64,000 nucleotides of DNA from an uncultured Anaerovibrio sp. (lineage in GTDB: Bacteria; Bacillota; Negativicutes; Selenomonadales; Selenomonadaceae): positions 29,795 to 93,794 of the forward strand of contig CAKPYV010000005.1 in assembly GCA_934203205.1 (NCBI GenBank), given 5' to 3'. A model generated the notes under the pieces. It saw nothing but the letters and a program-made list of their open reading frames with translations, searched no databases and was not told where the DNA came from. A program made the translations under genes and the position numbers. Of the stretch, positions 26,124 through 34,587 are shown one piece after another (within the stretch, counting starts at the first letter, position 1; every line of letters begins with the position of its first letter).

Positions 26124-26738
26124 TTATCTCCCTCCCTCAAAGTTTTCTACAGCAATAATCAACAGCTTGTTAGGACCATGTACACCCAGACTGAGGACAC
26201 GCTCAATATCTGCAGTACGGCTTGGGCCGGTAACAAAGCCAAGATAGCCCTTATCAAAAACCTTGGCGATAATCTGACAGGCAACAGTTACATCCTTAAC
26301 AACATAATTCGCATTGACGAAAACGATATTTACAAAAGGAAGCATGCTGGTAACACGAGCCTCATAGGAATAATTGTCTACACAAAGACTTCCTGTTTCA
26401 GCCACACAGAACTCAGCAGTGGAAATACCAACATCAGCAGAATCCCTATGATCATAAATATCAAATTTATCCGTATAGACATCCACCCCTGGACCAGCGA
26501 TTCGCTCATAAATCCCTTTCAGGGCAGGATTCTCATCTCCACCTACAGCAAGGATTTCCTTTGGTGCATACTGAGCCAGCAGTTCCTTCAGCTTGACTTC
26601 GCCAGCAGCAAAGTCTTTTACCTTATAAACCTCTGCAGCAGCAGTCTGGGCATTGGTTGCAAACTCATCCCAGTACTTGGCATTTACAAGACCTTCCCCA
26701 AAGGCCTGCTTTGCCCAATCACGGCAAACCTTTTCCAT
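26124..26738 (-). CDS. lutC: LUD-domain lactate utilization protein LutC
   Basis: The 204-residue LUD domain protein is the third component of the LutABC system. ISTAEFCVAETGSLCVDN and the C-terminal VTGPSRTADIERVLSLGVHGPNKLLIIAV match the family. The protein lacks cysteine motifs for clusters and probably acts as a scaffold or substrate-binding subunit. AAAGGAG precedes ATG 26738. It is first in lutC-lutBA-etfB-etfA-lctD and is divergent from the GntR gene, with a 502-bp control region between them. Confidence 0.88.
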   Translation of the reverse strand: MEKVCRDWAKQAFGEGLVNAKYWDEFATNAQTAAAEVYKVKDFAAGEVKLKELLAQYAPKEILAVGGDENPALKGIYERIAGPGVDVYTDKFDIYDHRDSADVGISTAEFCVAETGSLCVDNYSYEARVTSMLPFVNIVFVNANYVVKDVTVACQIIAKVFDKGYLGFVTGPSRTADIERVLSLGVHGPNKLLIIAVENFEGGR

Positions 26739-27240
26739 ATAAAACTCTCCTTTTACTCACACATTTCGATTGCCTACATTAACAGCCTTGCTCAAGGGCC
26801 TACACACCAGTTACAGGTCAACCTCTGCCAAACTGTTAGTGATTCATGGTCCAGTACAATAACTGCAAAGCAGTAAAAACTGTACTCCTTCCATATTGCA
26901 ATCTACGTTGACATTGTTTCATCAAATTTTTCTACAAATTTGAGTCCTGCTAAAGACAATTTGTATAATTTGTACAATGAATTTTTTATACATCTATTAA
27001 ATCATACACGATGAAATTTGTCAATAATAAAGATAAATAATTCAACAAAATTGTATTTTTCCCTATTGTTTATCCTGTTTAATTTAAAAATTTATTTTTT
27101 TATTTTTTTCTTGCAGTATTTCAAATTGTTTTGTACAATAGAAGTACCTGCTAAAGATTTTGACAAATTCTATATTGTTAGACAAATTTGTCAAAAACGG
27201 TATTATACATTTGTTCAATGATTGAAAGAGGGTTGTTACT
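26739..27240. promoter_or_regulatory. divergent control region of the lactate genes with GntR-type operator candidates
   Basis: AT-rich 502-bp gap between lutC and the GntR gene. It holds two perfect TTGTACAA palindromes (26970-26977 and 27131-27138), the 12-bp palindrome GACAAATTTGTC (27181-27192), and a related half site ACAAATTTG near 26935. The FadR-family operator pattern is TxGTxxxACxA, which TTGTACAA resembles. On the plus strand TAGACA (27179-27184), 16-nt spacer, TATTAT (27201-27206) is a candidate promoter of the regulator, with the palindrome across its -35. Nearer lutC are nested hairpins AGTACA/TGTACT (26853-26886) enclosing ACTGC/GCAGT. No clean lutC promoter was found by eye. 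Confidence 0.6.
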
Positions 27241-27966
27241 ATGGCGTTGGTAAAGGGTAAGACATTAGTCGAGCAGACTACAGAAAGAATCATTGAATAT
27301 ATTACGGCAAATAAAATGCAACCTGGACAGCAGCTGCCTACAGAGGCGGAATTTACCACAGTATTAAAGGTAAGCCGAGGCACACTGCGAGATGCCTTCA
27401 AGGTGCTTATTGCTCGTAATATATTAGAAGCTCGTCAGGGCTCTGGTACCTTTATCGCCCAGAATATGGGTATACCCGATGATCCTCTGGGACTGACTTT
27501 TATTTATGATGACAAGCTGCTGGCAGTTGATATGCTGGATGTACGCATGATGCTGGAGCCTTCCATTGCTGCTCTAGCCGCAATTCACGCTACACCGGAG
27601 CAAAAGGAAAAGATGCAGGAACTCACTGATTCTCTCAGACAGTGTATCGAAAAAGGAGATTCCTACGCTGAGGAGGATGGTAACTTCCACACTTTGATTG
27701 CTGAGGCCAGTGGCAACCGCGTCATAAGCAATCTGACTCATATTCTATTTACTTCTATATACAAAAATATCGCCTTGACCATGAATGTGCAAAAGAAAAG
27801 CAATACGCTGCACTATCACGAAAAAATCCTTCAGGCCATTATTGATGGAGATTCCAATCTAGCCAAGATGTATATGTACATGCATCTCAGCCTCCTAAAG
27901 GATTTCATGGTGCAAAAATCAAGTACCGAAAATGATATTGCCGTAAAAGACGAGGCCACAGCCTAG
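27241..27966 (+). CDS. GntR/FadR-family regulator of the lactate genes (LldR/LutR type)
   Basis: 241 residues. The N-terminal winged helix (about 8-75) has the GntR signature PGQQLPTEAEFTTVLKVSRGTLRDAFKVL and then EARQGSGTF. The C-terminal FCD ligand domain (about 95-225) has DMLDVRMMLEPSIAALAA and the metal-site histidine regions FHTLIAEASGN and HYHEKILQAI. Homologues such as LldR bind lactate. Its place between two divergent sets of lactate genes makes it their likely regulator and autoregulator. GAGGG precedes ATG 27241. Whether it represses or activates is unknown. Confidence 0.9.
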   Translation: MALVKGKTLVEQTTERIIEYITANKMQPGQQLPTEAEFTTVLKVSRGTLRDAFKVLIARNILEARQGSGTFIAQNMGIPDDPLGLTFIYDDKLLAVDMLDVRMMLEPSIAALAAIHATPEQKEKMQELTDSLRQCIEKGDSYAEEDGNFHTLIAEASGNRVISNLTHILFTSIYKNIALTMNVQKKSNTLHYHEKILQAIIDGDSNLAKMYMYMHLSLLKDFMVQKSSTENDIAVKDEATA

Positions 27967-28065
27967 GTCAATTGATTTGATATTTTTGTATAAAGCTGAC
28001 CAGCAATGGGTCAGATATCAATCCTGTGTATGTGTTTATAATGTGAATGAAATGTTAGGAGATGA

Positions 28066-29703
28066 ATGTTTATGTTGGCTATAATAGCTGCCGTTCCAAT
28101 TATTCTCACCATTATCCTCACCGTAGGCTTTAACGTTCCAGCCAAAAAGGTTCTGCCTATTTCCTGGGCTGTTTGTGCTCTTATTGGACTCACTTATTGG
28201 GGTATGGACATCGGCCATATTGCCGCCTATACCATTACCGGATTCCTTGGTTCCATTGATACTCTGTTAATTATCTTCGGTGCTATTCTTCTGATGAATA
28301 TGCTGAATGAGGCTGGTGCCATGCGCCGTATTGAGGCCATGTTCAACGGTATCACCGAAGATTCCCGTATTCAGATCGTCATCGTAGGCTTTGCTTTTTC
28401 AGCATTTATCGAGGGTGCTGCTGGCTTCGGTACTCCTCCAGCTATCTGTGCTCCTCTGCTGATTGGCTTGGGGGCACCTCCAATGGCAGCAGCTATTGCC
28501 TGTCTGCTTTTGGACTCCACTCCTGTATCCTTCGGTGCTGCCGGTACACCTACCAATGCTGCTGCTGAGGTTCTAAAGGATACTCTGCCAGCTCTCGGAG
28601 TTACTGACCTTGACCTGTGGAAGCAGGATCTGTCCTTTGTTTCTGCTCTGGGTTTGGCTGTTGGTGCCTTCGTTATTATCTGGCTGGTTATCGGTATTGT
28701 TACCAAACAGTACGGCAAGAACAAGTCTTTCTCTGATGTATTCCCTGTTATTCCTTTCTGCTTGTTCACCGCTGCTGTATTCTCTGTATTCTACCTGGCC
28801 TTTGCCAAGTTCGTTGGTGCTGAGCTGACCTCCTTGGCTGCAGCTGCCGTAACCATCTTCGTAACCATCGGTGCTGCTAAATCTGGCTTCCTGATGCCAA
28901 AAACCATCTGGCGTTTCCCTGGCTCTGAGGTAAAGACCAAATCCTCTGGTGGCCAGTCCACAACTCACTCCATGTCCCTGCTGAAGGCTTGGACTCCATA
29001 CCTGCTGGTTACCCTGTGGCTGGTAGCAACTCGTATTCCTCAGCTGGGCATCAAGCCTTATATGAGCGTACCTAAAATTGAAGTTACCAATATCATGGGT
29101 GTTGCAGGTGCTGATTTCACTCTGAAATGGCTGAACAACCCAGGTCTCTTCCCATTCATTCTGGTAGTGCTAATCGGCTTTGCTATGTTCAGCCTAAGCG
29201 GTGACCAGATTAAGACTGTAGTTTCCAAATCCTACAATCAGGTATTCGGTGCTACCATCGCCCTGCTCTTCGGCTTCGCTATGGTTTACCTGTTCCGTTA
29301 TTCCAATGCCAATATCAACGGCTTTGATTCCATGCTGGTTTCCATGGCCAAGGGTATGGCTGATTTGGCCGGTGCTCACTACCTGTATGTAGCTCCATTG
29401 ATTGGATCCATTGGTGCTTTCATGTTTGGCTCCAACACCGTTTCCAACATTATGTTTACCCCATTGCAGTTTGAGACCGCTACCATTCTGAACCTGCCAC
29501 ATCTGGTTATTGTAGCTCTGCAGAACCAGGGCGGTGCCATTGGTAACATGGTCTGCATCAACAACATCGTAGCAACCTGTGCTACCACAGGTATGATGGG
29601 TGCAGAAGGAAAGCTGCTGCGAGCCGCAGTGCTGCCATGGCTAGCTTTCTATTTTATCTGTGTTATCGTTATGGTAGTGGCCATGAGTATGGGCATTGTG
29701 TAA
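28066..29703 (+). CDS. lctP: L-lactate permease (LctP family)
   Basis: Proton-coupled lactate/glycolate importer with 12-14 membrane segments over 545 residues. Family landmarks are FIEGAAGFGTPPAICAPLL near residue 110, LLLDSTPVSFGAAGTPTNA, FMFGSNTVSNIMFTPLQ, and QNQGGAIGNMVCINNIVATCATTG near the C-terminus. TAGGAGATGA lies before ATG 28066; the ATG two codons later has better spacing. A 6-bp hairpin CTGACC/GGTCAG sits in the 99-bp gap after the GntR gene. It is probably co-transcribed with it or started from an internal promoter. Confidence 0.94.
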   Translation: MFMLAIIAAVPIILTIILTVGFNVPAKKVLPISWAVCALIGLTYWGMDIGHIAAYTITGFLGSIDTLLIIFGAILLMNMLNEAGAMRRIEAMFNGITEDSRIQIVIVGFAFSAFIEGAAGFGTPPAICAPLLIGLGAPPMAAAIACLLLDSTPVSFGAAGTPTNAAAEVLKDTLPALGVTDLDLWKQDLSFVSALGLAVGAFVIIWLVIGIVTKQYGKNKSFSDVFPVIPFCLFTAAVFSVFYLAFAKFVGAELTSLAAAAVTIFVTIGAAKSGFLMPKTIWRFPGSEVKTKSSGGQSTTHSMSLLKAWTPYLLVTLWLVATRIPQLGIKPYMSVPKIEVTNIMGVAGADFTLKWLNNPGLFPFILVVLIGFAMFSLSGDQIKTVVSKSYNQVFGATIALLFGFAMVYLFRYSNANINGFDSMLVSMAKGMADLAGAHYLYVAPLIGSIGAFMFGSNTVSNIMFTPLQFETATILNLPHLVIVALQNQGGAIGNMVCINNIVATCATTGMMGAEGKLLRAAVLPWLAFYFICVIVMVVAMSMGIV

Positions 29704-29742
29704 CTGTCCCGTTTTTTCAATCCAACAAAAGGAGGCATTATA

Positions 29743-31029
29743 TTGTTTGACGCTACCACTACTGCGGTAACTATCTTCTTAGTTGCCTATGCACTGATTA
29801 TCTCGGAAAAGGTACATCGTACCATCGTAGGTATCTTCGGAGCCATGCTTATGATTATGTTTGGCATTCTCTCTCAAGAGGTGGCCATTCATCACATTGA
29901 CTTCAATACCCTTGGCCTGCTGATGGGTATGATGATTATCGTAAATATCACTGCAGAAACCGGCTTGTTCAATTTCTTGGCCATCTGGGCTGCCCAGAAG
30001 GTAAAAGCACAGCCTATGAAGCTGCTGTTGGCTCTGTCTACCCTGACCGCAGTCTGCTCTGCCCTGCTGGACAATGTAACCACAGTGCTTTTGACTGTAC
30101 CTGTAACCTTTAGTATCACTTCCCAGTTGAAGGTAGATGTAAAGCCCTTCCTGATGGCACAGATTTTGTCCTCAAACATTGGTGGTACCGCCACTCTAGT
30201 GGGTGACCCTCCAAATATTATGATTGGCTCCGCTGTTGGCCTTAGCTTTATGGACTTTATCCTGAATCTGGCGGCTCCAGCAGCTGTTATCTTCGTAATA
30301 ACCACCTTTATTCTGGAATTCCTCTATGGCAAAGGCCTTCATACCACTCCTGAGCTTCAGGCCAAGGTTATGAGCCTCAAGCCTGCCAAGCAGATTACTG
30401 ATCCTGCTCTTTTGAAGCGTTGTCTCTTCGTTTTGGTCCTCACCATGAGCCTGTTTGTAGCTCACGGTGCTTTGGGTCTGGAGTCTGCCACTGCCGCCAT
30501 GTTTGGCGCTGGTCTCCTGCTGCTGTTGACCTTTACTAGAGACGAAGAAAAGATTGCCAAGGTTCTGAGCAAAATCGAATGGCTAGCTATTTTCTTCTTT
30601 GCTGGTCTGTTCATTCTGGTTGGTGCCCTGGTAGAAACCGGTGTTATCAAGATGCTGGCTGCTGAAGCTATGGCCATTACTCAGGGCTCTGTAGAGTCTA
30701 CTGCCATCCTGATTCTCTGGATGAGTGCTATTGCTTCTGCCTTTGTAGACAATATTCCATTCGTAGCTACCATGATTCCTTTGATTAAGGATATGGGTGC
30801 TATGGGTATTACCAATCTGGATCCACTGTGGTGGTCTCTGGCTTTGGGCGCTTGCTTGGGTGGCAACGGTACCCTTATTGGTGCCAGCGCCAATGTAGTA
30901 GTGGCTTCTCTGGCAGCTCAGCACGGACAGCAGATTTCCTTCCTGGGCTTTATGAAGGTGGCTTTCCCTTGCATGATTCTCTCAATTATCATTTCCACCG
31001 GTTATGTATATCTGAGATATCTAATGTAA
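29743..31029 (+). CDS. CitMHS/ArsB-type ion transporter
   Basis: 428 residues with about 11 membrane segments, in the ion-transporter superfamily of citrate, arsenite and Na+/H+ carriers. Characteristic are NVTTVLLTVPVTFSI, ILSSNIGGTATLVGDPPNIMIGSAVGLSF in the first half, and the mirrored SAFVDNIPFVATMIPL and GGNGTLIGASANVV in the second. The start is TTG 29743 with AGGAGG 7 nt upstream. It lies 39 bp after lctP before a strong terminator, so it belongs to the lactate transcript. The substrate is not fixed by sequence; a dicarboxylate, a monocarboxylate or Na+/H+ exchange are all possible. No arsenic genes are nearby. Confidence 0.85.
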   Translation: MFDATTTAVTIFLVAYALIISEKVHRTIVGIFGAMLMIMFGILSQEVAIHHIDFNTLGLLMGMMIIVNITAETGLFNFLAIWAAQKVKAQPMKLLLALSTLTAVCSALLDNVTTVLLTVPVTFSITSQLKVDVKPFLMAQILSSNIGGTATLVGDPPNIMIGSAVGLSFMDFILNLAAPAAVIFVITTFILEFLYGKGLHTTPELQAKVMSLKPAKQITDPALLKRCLFVLVLTMSLFVAHGALGLESATAAMFGAGLLLLLTFTRDEEKIAKVLSKIEWLAIFFFAGLFILVGALVETGVIKMLAAEAMAITQGSVESTAILILWMSAIASAFVDNIPFVATMIPLIKDMGAMGITNLDPLWWSLALGACLGGNGTLIGASANVVVASLAAQHGQQISFLGFMKVAFPCMILSIIISTGYVYLRYLM

Positions 31030-31053
31030 TATGTAATTGACACCCCACATCCT

Positions 31054-31095
31054 GGCGGTTATAGCGGTTTGGCCGCTATAGCCGCCCTTTTTATT
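31054..31095 (+). terminator. Rho-independent terminator of the gntR-lctP-permease genes
   Basis: 14-bp stem 31054-31067 with 31073-31086 (one G-U pair), loop TTTGG, then CTTTTTATT. Confidence 0.93.
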
Positions 31096-31164
31096 AGCAC
31101 AATATCCCGCCACCTATTCTATAGAGCTTGGCTGCATCGTACACCTCATTATTTGCCACAAAAA

Positions 31165-31198
31165 AGCACAAAAAAAACGGCCATCCATATGGACAGCC
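31165..31198 (-). terminator. Rho-independent terminator of the small membrane protein gene
   Basis: On the minus strand an 8-bp stem with two G-U pairs and loop ATAT (31179-31198), followed by eight T. Confidence 0.75.
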
Positions 31199-31252
31199 GC
31201 CTCTGCGGTATCTACAGAGAACATCTCCTGTGGAAAATGTTAGGAATCAAAA

Positions 31253-31429
31253 TTACATGGCTATAATCAATGCGCCCATAGCCAGCATGCCAACCAGGCC
31301 TGCAACACGCATTTCCATAGCCTTAAAGGAGTAATCAGTGCCGCTTGCATCAAGCTTTGGCAAAGAATCAAAGAAGAATCCATCCTCTACCATACCATTA
31401 GTTGCAACAGGTCTATACATTGCTTTCAT
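31253..31429 (-). CDS. small single-span membrane protein of unknown function
   Basis: 58 residues starting at ATG 31429, with AAAGGTGGT 7 nt upstream; a frame start 4 codons earlier lacks a ribosome site. The first 38 residues are polar (RPVATNGMVEDGFFF) and the last 19 form a hydrophobic segment (AGLVGMLAMGALIIAM). The C-terminal anchor leaves almost no residues beyond the membrane. The gene sits alone between the lactate genes and an AraC regulator, with its own terminator, so it is likely expressed. Not recognised. Confidence 0.65.
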   Translation of the reverse strand: MKAMYRPVATNGMVEDGFFFDSLPKLDASGTDYSFKAMEMRVAGLVGMLAMGALIIAM

Positions 31430-31751
31430 TATAATGACCACCTTTCAATCTCTAGCTATTTCTCACCCAGCATCCTGCAGTCCGAAAATCAATCCTAAAC
31501 CTCTGCAAAATGTCTTGAGTGTTATTTGCTTTTTATTTCTGTCTATGGTTATATTATAATAACCTTGAGATATATTTTCTAATAACCTTACGCCAGAAAA
31601 TATCCTAAAAACGCCAATTTTTTTATTTTCTTCCATGAATTTTGCGCATTGTATACAGCAAGCGACAACAAGATAATTCTAACCAAACAAGTCTCCAATC
31701 ATAACAAAATTTCACCATATTATTTGGCTATTTTCCAAGGGAGGTAAAACC
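31430..31751. other. 322-bp intergenic region between divergent genes
   Basis: AT-rich region upstream of both the small membrane protein (minus) and the AraC regulator (plus). GGTTATATTATAATAACC near 31548-31565 is an imperfect palindrome with -10-like TATAAT on both strands. I see no convincing -35 boxes and no further open reading frame with a ribosome site. Confidence 0.5.
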
Positions 31752-32660
31752 ATGATTCGCCAAATGACCACCATGCGGATTGCCGCCGACAAAGAAAAAG
31801 AACAACGCCATGAAATTCCCCTTTTTCCCTGCAGCGCTTATATTAGCGATTGGCAAAAGGGCGGCATTGATGGCTGCCATTGGCATTGGCACAAGGATGT
31901 AGAGCTGATATGCGTAGTCTCCGGTCAGGTCAAGGCCTACTGCAACGGCCAAAGCTACCTATTAGAAGCAGGAGACGGTTTTTTTGTCAATACCAAGGCC
32001 CTTCATAGATATCAGGCTCAAGGAAATGAACTGTGTCATGTATGCTATATTATTTTCAATCCAGAGCTAATCAGTGGCGGTATCGGCACCATCTACCATC
32101 AAAAATACATTGCTCCCTTAATCAACGACCAGACCCTTCCCTGCCAATTTCTCGATGAAAAGCGACAGGTAGACAAACAAATCCTGCAGAAAATAAAACT
32201 TGCCTTTCAGGCCGCTGAAACTGCCCAGCCAGGCTATGAATACGATATCCGCTATAATATTGGCAAAGCTCTGTTGCAGCTCCTATTGGAATATAAGCCC
32301 TTGGCCTACAAGACTGCCAAGAAGCCTCTCCGCATGGAAAGAATGCAGACTATGCTGGATTTTCTTCACTGGCATTTCAACGAGGAAATCAACCTGCAGC
32401 AGATTGCAGATAGTGCCGGTGTTAGCGGTCGAGAGGCTCAGCGTTGCTTTAAGACTATCCTTGATATGTCCCCTATGGAATACCTCCATAGCTACCGACT
32501 GCAGGTAGCAGAAGAATTGCTTATCAACTCTACCGATTCCATTCTGGAGGTGGGCATGAATTGTGGTTTTATGAACCCCAGCCATTTTATAAAATCCTTT
32601 AAAAACTATTGTGGCTGTACCCCTAGAGTATTTCGTCAACGCAATACGGAGCAGTCCTGA
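31752..32660 (+). CDS. AraC-family transcriptional regulator with cupin sensor domain
   Basis: 302 residues. The N-terminal half is an AraC-type cupin (HWHWHKDVELICVVSGQVKAYCNG, then LEAGDGFFVNTKALHRY). The C-terminal 100 residues hold two helix-turn-helix motifs: INLQQIADSAGVSGREAQRCFKTILDMSPMEYL and ILEVGMNCGFMNPSHFIKSFKNYCGCTPRVFR. Proteins of this build sense sugars or related small molecules. GGGAGG precedes ATG 31752. The neighbouring small membrane protein is divergent and the symporter gene convergent, so no target is obvious. Confidence 0.92.
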   Translation: MIRQMTTMRIAADKEKEQRHEIPLFPCSAYISDWQKGGIDGCHWHWHKDVELICVVSGQVKAYCNGQSYLLEAGDGFFVNTKALHRYQAQGNELCHVCYIIFNPELISGGIGTIYHQKYIAPLINDQTLPCQFLDEKRQVDKQILQKIKLAFQAAETAQPGYEYDIRYNIGKALLQLLLEYKPLAYKTAKKPLRMERMQTMLDFLHWHFNEEINLQQIADSAGVSGREAQRCFKTILDMSPMEYLHSYRLQVAEELLINSTDSILEVGMNCGFMNPSHFIKSFKNYCGCTPRVFRQRNTEQS

Positions 32661-32695
32661 TATCCTCTTTTATTACAATATGGTAAAAAAATAAT

Positions 32696-32745
32696 GGGCA
32701 CAGAAGGTCAGGTACTATTTCAATCTGCCAACTGTGCCCCTTTTT
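32696..32745 (+). terminator. Rho-independent terminator of the AraC gene
   Basis: Stem GGGCACAG (32696-32703) and CTGTGCCC (32732-32739), 28-nt loop, followed by CTTTTTG. It lies between convergent genes. Confidence 0.75.
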
Positions 32746-32759
32746 GAGCCTAATAATAA

Positions 32760-34187
32760 TTAAATTGTAGGACTAAGATGGCTGAGATTTACCTCCTCCC
32801 CCTTCTTTTCCTTTTCTACTACCAGCTCCTGATACTCAAAGCACTCATGAGCAATATCCTTGTTCAGTACCAACAGGCACAGAAGATTTGGAATTGCCAT
32901 CAGACCATTCATAGTATCAGAGAAATTCCATACAAAGTCCAAAGTCTGAGTTGCACCTACAAAGGCAATCAGGCTGAACAGAACACGATAGCCCATCAAC
33001 ACGGAACGCTTGCTAACTAGATATTCCAAAGCCTTTTCGCCGTAATATTCCCAACCAAGAATAGTGGAAAAGGCAAAGAGAGCCAAAGCAATGGATACGA
33101 TATACTTGGCAGCCTCACCAAAAACAGTGGAAAAAGCCAAAATCGTCAAATTAGCCCCGGAAACTGCCTTGCCAGTAGCAGGATCAATAGTACCCAGCAT
33201 CCCAGAAGAAGCAATTACCAAACCAGTCAAAGCACAGATAATCATAGTATCAAAGAAGGTACCAGTCATATTTACATAGCCCTGACGGGAAGCATGGTCA
33301 GTCTTGGCAGCAGCTGCTGCAATAGGAGCAGAGCCAAGGCCTGCCTCATTGGAGAATACACCACGAGCTACGCCCCAACGCATAGCACTCAGCATGGAAG
33401 CAATAATGGAACCACCAACACCACCGGCTACTGCCTCTGGTGCAAAGGCCATGCGGAAAATTTCAGCAATACCAGCTGGCAGAGCAGCCGCATTGGCAAC
33501 AATAACAATCATGGAAACTACGAAATAGAAAGCAGCCATAGCTGGTACGACTACGCTGGATACAGCACCAATACTGCGAATACCTCTAACCAGTACAGCC
33601 AAGCAGCACAGAGTAAGAATCACGCCGATAACAGTGGTATCCACTCCCAAAGCTGCATTAAAGGAAGAGGAAATGGAATTGGCCTGAGTCATATTGCCAA
33701 TACCGAAGGAAGCACATACGGCAAAGAAAGCAAACAGTGCAGCCAAGCCTCGGCCAATAACCTTGTTGCCAAAGCCATACTTCATGGCATACATTGGGCC
33801 GCCAGCCATCTCACCAACACTATTGGTCTTGCGATACTTAACAGCCAGTACAGACTCGCCATACTTGGTAGAAAGACCAAAGGCGGCGGAAATCCACATC
33901 CATACCAGAGCACCAGGACCACCTAATACCATAGCGGTGGAAACACCTACGATATTACCAGTACCAACAGTAGCGGATAAAGCAGTCATCAGAGACTGGA
34001 AAGGACTGATATCACCCTGAGTATCTGACTTCTTGCTAAGAATCATCTTGATTGCATAAGGTAGATTCCTCCAAGGCAGGAACTTTAACCGAATGGTAAG
34101 AAAAATTCCTGTGCCTACCAAAAAGGCAAGCATAATCGGTCCCCAGACAAAATCATTTACTTCTGCCATTAGCTTTGCGAAATCCAT
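32760..34187 (-). CDS. AGCS-family alanine/glycine:sodium symporter
   Basis: Sodium-coupled amino-acid carrier of 475 residues with about 11 membrane segments. Family markers are the TALSATVGTGNIVGVSTAM signature near residue 68, GPGALVWMWISAAFG, KYGESVLAVKYR, GGPMYAMKYG and MRWGVARGVFSNEAGLGSAPIA near residue 260. Members take up alanine or glycine. AGGAGG precedes ATG 34187. The mRNA leader is about 165 nt long and contains an internal terminator, so expression is probably attenuated. Confidence 0.93.
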   Translation of the reverse strand: MDFAKLMAEVNDFVWGPIMLAFLVGTGIFLTIRLKFLPWRNLPYAIKMILSKKSDTQGDISPFQSLMTALSATVGTGNIVGVSTAMVLGGPGALVWMWISAAFGLSTKYGESVLAVKYRKTNSVGEMAGGPMYAMKYGFGNKVIGRGLAALFAFFAVCASFGIGNMTQANSISSSFNAALGVDTTVIGVILTLCCLAVLVRGIRSIGAVSSVVVPAMAAFYFVVSMIVIVANAAALPAGIAEIFRMAFAPEAVAGGVGGSIIASMLSAMRWGVARGVFSNEAGLGSAPIAAAAAKTDHASRQGYVNMTGTFFDTMIICALTGLVIASSGMLGTIDPATGKAVSGANLTILAFSTVFGEAAKYIVSIALALFAFSTILGWEYYGEKALEYLVSKRSVLMGYRVLFSLIAFVGATQTLDFVWNFSDTMNGLMAIPNLLCLLVLNKDIAHECFEYQELVVEKEKKGEEVNLSHLSPTI

Positions 34188-34219
34188 AAAGCATACCTCC
34201 TACATTTCCTAACATTTTA

Positions 34220-34345
34220 TACATTCCGTAGGAATAAATTGAAGAATATTATTTCAAAAACTTAATTCTGGCTAAAAAAAACCTCCGCCGCCTCATGCGA
34301 CGGAGACCACTATGTCCCAGAGTATTTAGTTTCGGAATGTATTTT
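34220..34345 (-). promoter_or_regulatory. attenuator-like leader of the AGCS symporter
   Basis: An intrinsic terminator lies inside the leader: 9-bp GC-rich stem on the minus strand (about 34280-34306, loop ATGAG) followed by eight T, still about 85 bp before the start codon. A 9-nt element CGGAATGTA (plus 34333-34341) is complementary to TACATTCCG (34220-34228), so sequences on the two sides of the terminator can pair. ATTCC/GGAAT (about 34223-34235) can instead form a hairpin nearer the ribosome site. I could not match it to glycine riboswitch or T-box consensus. Confidence 0.55.
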
Positions 34346-34359
34346 CTTTTGATGTATAT

Positions 34360-34388
34360 TTTATATCATAAAAAGCTTATGGCTGTCA
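34360..34388 (-). promoter_or_regulatory. promoter of the AGCS symporter leader
   Basis: Minus strand TTGACA (34383-34388), about 18-nt spacer, TATAAA. Transcription would begin near 34355, giving a long leader before the ATG at 34187. Confidence 0.7.
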
Positions 34389-34514
34389 ACAAAAAAGCTT
34401 ATGAATACAAAAAACATTTCGTTTAGATATTGTATACAATATTTTATTTAACTTCCTCGCCACCCTTTCCTTCTTTTCCCAAGGCAACCATTAATAATAA
34501 AAGCTATATCCCCG

Positions 34515-34551
34515 CATAAAAAAACAACCCCCGAATAAAATCAGAGGTCGT
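34515..34551 (-). terminator. Rho-independent terminator of sstT
   Basis: Minus strand 11-bp stem with several G-U pairs (34541-34551 with 34524-34534), then seven T, 37 bp after the sstT stop. Confidence 0.75.
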
Positions 34552-34587
34552 AATTTTTAAGCAAATCCGTGCTATGCGCTAATAACT

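Noticed and set aside
29743..31029. Arsenite efflux pump ArsB
   Set aside because: The superfamily fits, but no arsR, arsC or arsA is near and the gene is in the lactate transcript, so the substrate was left open.
34220..34345. Glycine riboswitch before the AGCS symporter
   Set aside because: The conserved core and tandem aptamer are not present; the leader is short and simple.
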